Below are positions 7,420-14,459 of a stretch of DNA of 14,459 nt, piece by piece. This stretch comes from CAZITB01 sp964542055 (GTDB taxonomy: Bacteria > Planctomycetota > Phycisphaerae > Sedimentisphaerales > CAMDDF01): assembly GCA_964542055.1 (NCBI GenBank), contig CAZITB010000075.1, forward strand, positions 1-14,459. Reading direction: 5' to 3'. Below the pieces are notes generated by a model. The model was not told the origin of the DNA. It made no database searches and worked only from the letters and a program-made list of their open reading frames with translations. A program made the position numbers and the translations under genes. Numbering within the stretch: the first letter of the stretch is position 1; each line of letters begins with the position of its first letter.

Positions 7420-8274
7420 ATGTATAACGAAAATAGAAAAAAAGAATTTCAAATTAGATTCAATTTTGAAAATTATATAAAAAGTCAACTTGAAAGAGCT
7501 TTTACTCTCGTTGAATTATTGGTAGTTATATCTATTATCGCTTTGCTACTATCAATCTTAATGCCTTCCTTGGCCAAGGTAAGAGAACTTGGAAGGGCTG
7601 TTGTTTGCGGAACAAATCAACATCAGATTTATCTTGCATTGTCGATGTATACCACTGACAACAAAGATAAACTTCCCCCTTATTCTTATGCAACAAGTGC
7701 AACAAGCTATTATAAAAGCCCTTTTTGGCACGAAACAATAGTACCTTATTTTGGTAAGCAAAATGGACAGGTTGGGGATGTTGGCGGATACCTATCATGT
7801 CCTTCAAGAAAGAAAAATCAAAGATATACCCAATCTTATGGTGTTTCTTACCCCACCATTTTTGCATTTGAAATGGAAAAAGGTTATTCGATACCTCAGG
7901 GAGGCAATGCTACTCACATTTTTAACGGTTCAGCCAAATTGTCCAGAATACCTTCAAATGTTTGGATGATTTCTGATGCCAAAACAGCTTATTATGCGTC
8001 TAAATCTTGTCAGATTTATAACCCTGTTTGTCAAAATCAATATTTAACTGCAGACACTGATGGAGATAGAATACCTGATACCAGCGGGCCCATGGCTAAA
8101 TCGTATCCTTATACAGGTGTTAATTATAACGGTATTGACCCGATCCATCCCAATAAATCGGCCAATATGGTTTTCGCTGATGGGTCTGTATCAAGAATAG
8201 ATATTTTAGATTGGATACAGAATAAGGGCGGTATGTGGGGGGTTGAATCTCCGGCACTGTCCAGTTACAAATAA
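7420..8274 (+). CDS. Pseudopilin-like protein (prepilin N-terminus, H-x10-DG motif)
   Basis: A 284-residue protein. AAGGG at 7407-7411 lies eight bases before the ATG. A 27-residue charged leader ends in E-R-A, followed by F28-T-L-V-E32-L-L-V-V-I-S-I-I-A-L-L-L. This is the type IV prepilin/type II secretion pseudopilin N-terminus, with the conserved Glu at mature position 5. Known prepilins usually have Gly before the cut; here it is Ala27. The rest is a globular domain with several Cys and an H243-P-N-K-S-A-N-M-V-F-A-D254-G motif. That motif corresponds to the H-X9-DG domain abundant in planctomycetes and verrucomicrobia, here with one extra residue. Such proteins are highly multiplied in these genomes and their individual roles are mostly unknown; they are thought to be surface-filament or secretion-related. 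The 30-base gap from the glycosidase gene holds no terminator, so the two may be co-transcribed. Confidence 0.88.
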   Translation: MYNENRKKEFQIRFNFENYIKSQLERAFTLVELLVVISIIALLLSILMPSLAKVRELGRAVVCGTNQHQIYLALSMYTTDNKDKLPPYSYATSATSYYKSPFWHETIVPYFGKQNGQVGDVGGYLSCPSRKKNQRYTQSYGVSYPTIFAFEMEKGYSIPQGGNATHIFNGSAKLSRIPSNVWMISDAKTAYYASKSCQIYNPVCQNQYLTADTDGDRIPDTSGPMAKSYPYTGVNYNGIDPIHPNKSANMVFADGSVSRIDILDWIQNKGGMWGVESPALSSYK

Positions 8275-8383
8275 TTTCAAGCAGTAATAGTTTCAAAAAT
8301 ATTGCTTATTAGATTGCTTGCATACAAAAACATTCAATCTTGAAAGTATCCCTTTAATAAGTCAATCATATTAGGATATCGAA

Positions 8384-9538
8384 ATGTTAAACATTCAAAC
8401 TCAAATCATCCAAAGCGGTTATGACAGAAAATTGTGCTGGACTCATGCCAGAGCTGGCTGTATTCCTGCTGATGAGGGGCCGCCTGTAATTGTGGCAACA
8501 ATGCATGCTATGCGTTTGAGCGGTTGCGATGTTTATTATGAAATCAATGATTTGAGAAGCGATGATTTCGGCAAGACTTGGATTGGTCCTATGCCACATA
8601 AGAATACACTGGGACGGCGAAGAGTAGAAAGTGGAATGGAAGATGGAATAAGTGATTTGACACCAGCCTGGCATGCTCAAAGCGGTAAGCTTCTAGCTAC
8701 GGGCCACACTATCAGATACAAAAATGACAATCTTATCGCTAATCCTCGCCCCAGAAGTACGGTTTATACTGTGTATAATCCGGTAAAGAGAACATGGACG
8801 CCTTGGGCCAAATTGTCAACCCCAGCTAATCCTAAATTTTCATATGAAGGTGCAGGCAGCACACAAAGACTGGACCTTCCAAATGGTGATATTTTGCTTC
8901 CAACTTATTTTGGACTTCCGGAAACTTCGAATGGTGTTTTTGATATCCAACTTGTTTCTACAGTTATGCGATGTAAATTTGATGGTGAAAAACTCGAGTA
9001 TCTTGAGAACGGGTCTGAAATCACACTTAAATCCGGGCGTGGAATGTGTGAGCCATCTATAACAAAAGTAAATGATAGATTTTTTCTGACTTTAAGAAAT
9101 AGTGATTCAGGTTATGTTACCAGCGGAATAGATGGACTGCATTATGATGATCCAAAGCCTTGGACTTTCGACGATGGTTCTAATCTGGGTAATTATAATA
9201 CTCAGCAGCATTGGGTAACCCATGATGATGACCTGTATCTGGTTTATACAAGAAAAGCTGCCAATAATGATAATGTATTTAGGCACAGAGCGCCTTTATT
9301 TATAGCAAAAGTGGATCAGCAGAAACTCTGTGTTTTGAGGGATACTGAACAGATTCTGGTTCCAAATCGAGGAGCGAGGCTTGGTAATTTCGGAATCACT
9401 CCAGTCAGTTCAGACGAAACGTGGGTTATGGTTTCCGAATGGATGCAGACGATTGGGCCAGACCCTTATGATTGCAGAGTGTGTGAAAGTTTCGGCAGCG
9501 ACAACAGCATATTTATCGCAAAGATCAAATTTGAATAG
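8384..9538 (+). CDS. Sialidase-fold (BNR/Asp-box) beta-propeller protein, probably cytoplasmic
   Basis: A 384-residue protein. AGGA at 8373-8376 lies seven bases before the ATG. There is no signal peptide: the N-terminus M-L-N-I-Q-T-Q is hydrophilic, so the protein is likely cytoplasmic. An exact Asp box, S59-x-D61-x-G63-x-T-W66, marks the sialidase-type six-bladed propeller. A run of further blade-like segments follows (VYTVYNPVKRTWTPW, GDILLPTYFG, SGIDGLHYDDPKPWTFDDG, TQQHWVTHDDDLYLVYTR, RGARLGNFGITPV, ETWVMVSEWMQT). From memory, this set matches a conserved planctomycete/verrucomicrobial group labelled 'sialidase family' or 'exo-alpha-sialidase', whose true substrate is not settled. A classic sialidase needs an Arg triad plus Tyr/Glu and Asp; several Arg are present (R78-R80, R268-region) but I cannot assign them by eye. 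The sodium symporter gene starts 27 bases downstream, suggesting that this protein processes the imported sugar. Confidence 0.8.
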   Translation: MLNIQTQIIQSGYDRKLCWTHARAGCIPADEGPPVIVATMHAMRLSGCDVYYEINDLRSDDFGKTWIGPMPHKNTLGRRRVESGMEDGISDLTPAWHAQSGKLLATGHTIRYKNDNLIANPRPRSTVYTVYNPVKRTWTPWAKLSTPANPKFSYEGAGSTQRLDLPNGDILLPTYFGLPETSNGVFDIQLVSTVMRCKFDGEKLEYLENGSEITLKSGRGMCEPSITKVNDRFFLTLRNSDSGYVTSGIDGLHYDDPKPWTFDDGSNLGNYNTQQHWVTHDDDLYLVYTRKAANNDNVFRHRAPLFIAKVDQQKLCVLRDTEQILVPNRGARLGNFGITPVSSDETWVMVSEWMQTIGPDPYDCRVCESFGSDNSIFIAKIKFE

Positions 9539-9564
9539 TGGATTAATTTCTAAAGGAATTAGGA

Positions 9565-11541
9565 ATGCATTTTGTTGATTGGGCAATAGTGATATCTTTT
9601 ATTACGTTTTTAACTATAATGGTTCTTTTCGTTAATAAATATGTAAAACATGTTTCATCTTTTTTATCCGCCCGAAGATGTGCAGGAAGATATATGATGG
9701 CTGTCGCTGCCGGTACATCTTCTTTAGGAGCGATCACGATAGTAGCCCAGTATGAAGCTGTTTACAATGCCGGTTTGGTTGTGAAATGGTGGGAGACAAT
9801 GTTTTTTCCAGTCAGTCTGATTGTAGCTGTTACTGGATGGGTGGTTTACCGTTTTAGAGAAACAAGAGCTATGACGGTAGCCCAATTTTTTGAAATGCGG
9901 TACAGCAGAAATTTTAGAATTTACGCTGGAGTTCTGGCTTTTATCTCTGGAATATTAAACTTTGGAATTTTCCCTCAGGTTGGTGCAAGATTTTTCCTTT
10001 ATTTTTGTGACCTGCCACAAAACTTTTATCTTTGGGACATTCAGTTTTCGACACATATAACTATAATGGCGTTGTTGTTAATGATTTCTTTATTTTATGC
10101 ATATATAGGCGGCCAAGTCGCAATTATGGTTACAGATTTCATACAAGGTGCACTATTCAATATCGGAAGCGTTGTGATTATTGTGTTTCTTTTAGTTTTA
10201 ATTGGCTGGCCAACGATCATGGAAGGTTTACAATTTGCACCTCCGCAAGAATCAAGAGTCAATCCTTTTAAAACAGCAAATATAAAAGATTTCAATTTTC
10301 TTTTTTTTCTTGTTAAAGCATTTATGTTTTTTTATTGTGTTCGGGCCTTCCAGGGTTCACAAGGTTATTTTTCAGCGGCCAAAAGTCCGCATGAGCAAAA
10401 AATGGCCGGTGTAATTGGTCAATGGCGTAACTATATTCTCCTTTTATTGATGGTTCTTGTTCCTGTAAGTATTTACACGATTATGCATCATCCCGATTTT
10501 ATCCATCATGCTTCACAAATAACATCTGAACTTGATAAAATAAGTACCGATCCTGCAAATCATGACCGCCAATCCATGTTGGTGCCAATAGGAATAAGCC
10601 ATATTTTACCCAAGGGGCTGACAGGTTTAATGTGTGCTATGGTACTGGCAGCATTTATAAGCACTCATGATACATATATGCATTCATGGGGATCGATTCT
10701 AATACAAGATGTAATAATGCCATTTCGTAAAAAACCATTTAAACCCAAAGTTCATATGCTGCTTCTAAAACTGTCGATTGCAGGGGTGGCGGTTTTTGTA
10801 TTTTTCTTCAGCATTTTTTTTGAACTGGAAGAATATATATTTATGTTCATGGCTATTACCGGCTCAATTTATCTTGCAGGAGCAGGTAGTGCTATAATTG
10901 GAGGTCTTTACTGGAAAAAAGGTTCAACAGCAGCTGCTTATACCGTATTGACTTTTGGGGCGGTTACATCAACAACAGCAATTATAGTACGGCAGGTTTA
11001 TCCTGATTTTTCCGTTAATAGTCAACTTCTATTCGGGATGTGTATGGTAAGTTGTATTATACTTTACGTAGTGATATCTTTTTTTAGCAGACAAACCTGC
11101 AATATGGATAAACTGCTAAATCGTGGAAAGTATGCTATTGGGGATGAAAAAACAGTAGAAATTTCAAATGATAAAGGTAACTTGTTTTCAAAAATCTGGC
11201 ATAAATTGATTACCAAAGAATTCACCTCAATGGATAAAAAGTTATATGCTTTAACTATAGCTTGGGTGATGATGTGGGTTGTTATATTCTTGATTGGGTC
11301 ATTATTGGGTTTGATAATAGAAATACCCGATTTGATGTGGATGAAATATTGGACAATTTGGTTGTGGATAAATTTCTCGGCGATGGTAATAGGGGTAATA
11401 TGGTTGCTTGTCGGCGGAGTTATTGATTTAAGGTCACTTTTTGTTACCTTAGCCAATACAACCGCAGATGAAAATGATGACGGTTGGGTTGAACAGTCGC
11501 AGCATTGTGAAACAGATGATAAAAGAATTAAAAAACAGTAA
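9565..11541 (+). CDS. Sodium:solute symporter (SSS family)
   Basis: A 658-residue integral membrane protein. AAAGGA at 9552-9557 lies seven bases before the ATG. About 13-14 hydrophobic segments cover most of the chain. Family features include R37-R38-C-A-G-R-Y followed by a small-residue-rich first core helix (A-V-A-A-G-T-S-S-L-G-A, about residues 46-56), and I365-S-T-H-D-T-Y-M-H-S-W-G-S-I, which corresponds to the SSS helix that carries Na-site serine/threonine residues. After the core, a charged cytoplasmic loop (about 503-553) is followed by two more membrane helices and a hydrophilic C-terminus ending K-K-Q, an extended form common in planctomycetes. SSS proteins import sugars, sialic acid, amino acids or other small solutes with sodium; which one cannot be told here. 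The flanking sialidase-fold and glycosidase genes suggest a mono- or small oligosaccharide. It is almost certainly in one operon with both neighbours. Confidence 0.92.
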   Translation: MHFVDWAIVISFITFLTIMVLFVNKYVKHVSSFLSARRCAGRYMMAVAAGTSSLGAITIVAQYEAVYNAGLVVKWWETMFFPVSLIVAVTGWVVYRFRETRAMTVAQFFEMRYSRNFRIYAGVLAFISGILNFGIFPQVGARFFLYFCDLPQNFYLWDIQFSTHITIMALLLMISLFYAYIGGQVAIMVTDFIQGALFNIGSVVIIVFLLVLIGWPTIMEGLQFAPPQESRVNPFKTANIKDFNFLFFLVKAFMFFYCVRAFQGSQGYFSAAKSPHEQKMAGVIGQWRNYILLLLMVLVPVSIYTIMHHPDFIHHASQITSELDKISTDPANHDRQSMLVPIGISHILPKGLTGLMCAMVLAAFISTHDTYMHSWGSILIQDVIMPFRKKPFKPKVHMLLLKLSIAGVAVFVFFFSIFFELEEYIFMFMAITGSIYLAGAGSAIIGGLYWKKGSTAAAYTVLTFGAVTSTTAIIVRQVYPDFSVNSQLLFGMCMVSCIILYVVISFFSRQTCNMDKLLNRGKYAIGDEKTVEISNDKGNLFSKIWHKLITKEFTSMDKKLYALTIAWVMMWVVIFLIGSLLGLIIEIPDLMWMKYWTIWLWINFSAMVIGVIWLLVGGVIDLRSLFVTLANTTADENDDGWVEQSQHCETDDKRIKKQ

Positions 11542-11551
11542 AATAGAGCAG

Positions 11552-11557
11552 AAGGAG
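11552..11557 (+). promoter_or_regulatory. Ribosome binding site for the second LamG-glycosidase, next to a decoy ATG
   Basis: AAGGAG lies eight bases before the ATG at 11566. A nearer ATG at 11561 reads ATG-AAA-TGA, so it codes only two residues, and its TGA (11567-11569) overlaps the real start. The long open frame and the signal peptide fix 11566 as the start. Confidence 0.8.
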
Positions 11558-11565
11558 TTTATGAA

Positions 11566-14459
11566 ATGAATAAATCCCTAACTTTAAAAGTGTTTAAAAC
11601 GGCTATTTTGATTTTGGCTATGTTGGCATTAGACAATTATTTGTTCGCAGAGAATGGTGATTTTGATTCGTTACTTATAGATTACAGATTCGATAATGAT
11701 CCTTGCGGTACAGTAATAGATTTAAGTGGAAATAATCATACCGGCACAATATTTGGTAATGTTGAGTATTTTTCCAGTTTGAACGATCGACAGGGAATTT
11801 TGAGATTTGACGGCAATTCTTATGTTGAAATCTCTAATATTCACGGCCTTGATTTCGAAGGTGATATGTCAATTGAAATGTGGGTTCGACTGAATAAAGA
11901 GCCTGAGTCTAGAAGTGCTTTTATCTTTGGCGACTGGCCTATCGGAGACTGGGGACTGATGCTTTCACATTGGCATACAATACAGATATTTCAAAAGGAC
12001 GGTTACGCTACTAATGTTCTGCCGGTGACCCGTTCTTTGATTGATAAAGAATGGGCCCATGTTGCTGTAGTTGTTGAATACCCAAGATGTTTTTTTTATA
12101 GAAACGGCAGATTGATACATGACCAGTATATGGTTGTGCCAGGAGTTCCTGACAAAACCCAAAGTACTAAATACCTTGCCGGTAATAACCAAAATAATGG
12201 AATTCCCATAGATTTGGATTCATTCATATTTTATCGTAGGGCGTTGACTCCGGAGGAAATTTATGCTCATGCCAATGATGATCAACTAAAAATACTAAAA
12301 AAAGAGAAGATCGATTTTGAAACTAATTGGTATAATGATACTGTTACTATTCGCGTTACCGGAAAAAAACATAACTATGATGGATATTCCTGTGATTTTG
12401 ATTTTTTCAAAAATACCAGCCCTCAGACACAGGATTTTATAGAAATGTTTCCCCAATCAGGCCGTTATGTATCTGAGGCCAAAATAAAAATTTCGGATTT
12501 AAAAAAGAAAATGCTACATGTTAAAGCCAAGATCAAAAACCCCAAAGGTGATTTAGTAAATGAGCTTAATAAAACACTTGAGATCACAAAGCCTGATTGG
12601 GTTCAAAACAACCATGGTTATTCTACAGAAGTTCCGTTTCCATGGGATCCCGTCAATTCTACTGTTAATAACAGTGATATAAATGTGGATGTTTGGGGGC
12701 GATCTTATAAGTTTGCGAAAACTCCTTTCTTATCCAGCATAAAAACCAAAAATACACAAATTCTAGCAAAGCCTATTGAGATTAAAATGGCTGCGCAAGG
12801 AAAGGAATATAATTGTGTTGATTTTACATCGAAGATTAGGAATAAAACAAAAAGGGCAATAGAAATTGATCAGAAAAGTATCTTTGATCTTGGAAATTTA
12901 AATATATCAGCTTTGTTGGAGTTTGATGGATACATAATCTTTGATATGATTTTTGAGCCTGAAGAAGAAATAGTTCTGGACAATCTTATAATTGATATAC
13001 CACTTAAGACTGAATATGTAAAGTTATGTTATGGAGACCGTGTTCTGCCGCCCCAAAAGGGAATTCCAATATCAGAATGGTTCAGCGGTGGAATTGAAAA
13101 TGATTTAAATTTTCACTTTGGTCCGACTATATTTTTAGGCAATCATAAATTGGGATTATTATGGCAGTCTGAAAGTGATCAATACTGGCATAATGCAGAT
13201 GCTGAGTACCAGATTGAAGTGCTTCCTCGTAGTGAAATAACATATTTTAGACACAATCTTATCGATGCACCTCTTAGGGTTATTCCCGGTGAACCTCTTA
13301 AATATCGTTTTGCATTACAGGCACTGCCAATAAAACCTCTTAATCAGGACGCATGGGATTTGAGGATAATACGATATGAACCATGGGGAAAGGCTTTGGA
13401 TTTGCCTGATAGAATCATTAATGGGCAACCCGCAATAGATTATCTCCGTGAGAAAGGTGTTAGGCGAATTTTAACTCGTCAAGCTGATTTGTGGCCCTGG
13501 CCTATGCCTGGAGATCAGGAATACCAGAAAAACCTTTCGGAATTGACAGAAGCCCTTCACCAAGGTGGTTTGAAGCTGCACCCGTACGTATTCCATCAAA
13601 GGTTTCCGGTATTAGTTGATCATTTTGATCCGTATGGAACAAATATCGCGAATTTTCCTGTTCGTCAATATACTCAAGCTTCATCTGGCGATCCGCAAAG
13701 ACCAGGGCCAGTGAAATGGGGACCCGATGCACGCCCTCAGGGTACTATCTTCATGTGCACAAAAAGCATGGCACTTCAGGATGCATATATCAGTTCACTT
13801 GTTCAAAGGATACAGACTTTCGATGAAAATGGAATTTATCTCGATGGCACAGTCCATGCACCGCCTTGTGAAAACCGGAATCACGACTGTGGATTCTACG
13901 ATAAAGATGGCAAACTGCACAAAACTTTTCCCGTTTTCGCTGTTAGACGGTTTATGCAGCGAATTTATGAGGTTGTCAAAGCAGAAGGGGTGGATCAGAT
14001 CATTGATAATCATTGTTCATTTGGTTACAATCCATCTGCTTTAGCTTACGGTGATACACTTTGGACCGGTGAGCAGTGGTGGCATTTGCGGCATAAAGGA
14101 GCTGACTATATTGCCGGTGAGCTCACTCATGACAAATTCCTGACGGAATTTACAGGCTGGCAGGTAGGTGTAGCCGCCGAACTGCTATCATATCGTTTAG
14201 GGGCTCGGTCCAAAGTTGCTGCGATATCACTTTTATATGATGTACCTGTTCGACCGACACTGCGTGCGGACCAAGACGATGAAAAATATTGGGATTTGAT
14301 AACAAAAGTTTGGGCACTTCGTGATGAATTCCAAGCCCGGGATGCTGAAAAACTTTATTTTTTTGAGAATTCTGACTATGTCCAAAGCACTGTTGAAAAA
14401 GTCTACGTGACTGTTCTTTACCATGCTCAAAATGGTGTACTTGCATTGATATCCAATCT
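11566..14459 (+). CDS. Second secreted LamG + TIM-barrel putative glycoside hydrolase (3' end outside window)
   Basis: The frame is open without a stop from 11566 to the window edge: 964 complete codons plus two bases. Residues 1-28 are a signal peptide (K-V-F-K, a hydrophobic core, L-F-A before E29). Residues about 36-245 are a LamG/concanavalin-like domain (MSIEMWVRL, WAHVAVVVEYPRCFFYRNG, IDLDSFIFYRRALTPEEI). A beta-rich region to about 590 repeats the W-G-R-S-Y-K-F and K-P-I-E signatures. The barrel has LWPWPMP, YVFHQRFP, G-I-Y-L-D760-G-T, C768-x4-H773-x-C775-G-F, R-R-F-M-Q-R-I-Y and W-T-G-E836-Q-W. Domain order and motif spacing match the protein at 3043: candidate acids are 76 residues apart here and 75 there. 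The two are paralogues, clearly diverged, and share the DUF6067/GH123-like character I recall for this family. Whether it also ends in the FYDDFEDDI module and dockerin-like loop cannot be seen. It is the third gene of the probable operon, 24 bases after the symporter stop. Confidence 0.88.
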   Translation, partial: MNKSLTLKVFKTAILILAMLALDNYLFAENGDFDSLLIDYRFDNDPCGTVIDLSGNNHTGTIFGNVEYFSSLNDRQGILRFDGNSYVEISNIHGLDFEGDMSIEMWVRLNKEPESRSAFIFGDWPIGDWGLMLSHWHTIQIFQKDGYATNVLPVTRSLIDKEWAHVAVVVEYPRCFFYRNGRLIHDQYMVVPGVPDKTQSTKYLAGNNQNNGIPIDLDSFIFYRRALTPEEIYAHANDDQLKILKKEKIDFETNWYNDTVTIRVTGKKHNYDGYSCDFDFFKNTSPQTQDFIEMFPQSGRYVSEAKIKISDLKKKMLHVKAKIKNPKGDLVNELNKTLEITKPDWVQNNHGYSTEVPFPWDPVNSTVNNSDINVDVWGRSYKFAKTPFLSSIKTKNTQILAKPIEIKMAAQGKEYNCVDFTSKIRNKTKRAIEIDQKSIFDLGNLNISALLEFDGYIIFDMIFEPEEEIVLDNLIIDIPLKTEYVKLCYGDRVLPPQKGIPISEWFSGGIENDLNFHFGPTIFLGNHKLGLLWQSESDQYWHNADAEYQIEVLPRSEITYFRHNLIDAPLRVIPGEPLKYRFALQALPIKPLNQDAWDLRIIRYEPWGKALDLPDRIINGQPAIDYLREKGVRRILTRQADLWPWPMPGDQEYQKNLSELTEALHQGGLKLHPYVFHQRFPVLVDHFDPYGTNIANFPVRQYTQASSGDPQRPGPVKWGPDARPQGTIFMCTKSMALQDAYISSLVQRIQTFDENGIYLDGTVHAPPCENRNHDCGFYDKDGKLHKTFPVFAVRRFMQRIYEVVKAEGVDQIIDNHCSFGYNPSALAYGDTLWTGEQWWHLRHKGADYIAGELTHDKFLTEFTGWQVGVAAELLSYRLGARSKVAAISLLYDVPVRPTLRADQDDEKYWDLITKVWALRDEFQARDAEKLYFFENSDYVQSTVEKVYVTVLYHAQNGVLALISN

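Noticed and set aside
8340..8373. Promoter-like TTGAAA with AATCAT before the sialidase-like gene
   Set aside because: The -10 match is poor and the transcript start would leave no room for the ribosome binding site.
11064..11456. Antisense open frame of 130 codons opposite the symporter C-terminus
   Set aside because: The Ile/Ser-rich translation is what membrane-helix DNA gives on the opposite strand; no ribosome binding site.
13502..14446. Several short open frames on both strands in the last kilobase
   Set aside because: All lie within the long uninterrupted frame from 11566 to the window edge, which has clear homology to the glycosidase at 3043.
1..14459. CRISPR arrays, tRNA or rRNA genes, insertion sequences, phage or defence genes
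   Set aside because: No regular short direct repeats with spacers, tRNA-like clover pattern, transposase motifs or phage/defence domains were seen on reading both strands. The content is explained by seven secretion, transport and glycan genes.

Overview
All seven genes recognised here lie on the plus strand, and both window edges cut through a gene. The DNA is AT-rich. Several features together suggest a planctomycete of the class Phycisphaerae (Sedimentisphaerales-like), or a close PVC-group relative: a PEP-CTERM exosortase tail, secreted proteins ending in dockerin-like loops of the form D-L-N-x-D-x-x-V followed by QWL, a pseudopilin-like protein with an H-x10-DG motif, and large LamG-fronted putative glycoside hydrolases. 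This assignment is inference from gene style; no rRNA or other marker is present.

Layout: (1) 1-631, the 3' part of a PEP-CTERM surface protein, closed by a strong hairpin terminator (638-668). (2) 738-2945, a secreted protein with two copies of a roughly 300-335-residue module, each followed by a dockerin-like loop, then a second perfect hairpin (2956-2993). (3) 3043-7389, a very large secreted protein: LamG, a beta-rich region, a TIM-barrel putative glycosidase, a third copy of the same module and a dockerin-like end. (4) 7420-8274, a pseudopilin-like protein. (5) 8384-9538, a cytoplasmic sialidase-fold beta-propeller. (6) 9565-11541, a sodium:solute symporter. (7) 11566 to the window end, a second LamG plus TIM-barrel glycosidase, paralogous to (3) and running off the edge. 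No gene-free stretch exceeds 300 bases.

Genes 5-7 are 24-26 bases apart, each with its own Shine-Dalgarno site, and look like one operon. The whole stretch reads as a polysaccharide or glycoconjugate utilisation locus. Exported LamG-glycosidases would cut an extracellular glycan, the symporter would import a product by sodium coupling, and the sialidase-fold protein, which has no signal peptide, may act on it inside the cell. The substrate cannot be read from the sequence.

The most novel element is the repeated module bounded by FYDDFEDDI-like and FYDDFEFEI-like segments. It occurs three times in two adjacent genes, always directly upstream of a dockerin-like loop, once attached to an enzyme and twice in a protein with no recognisable catalytic domain.
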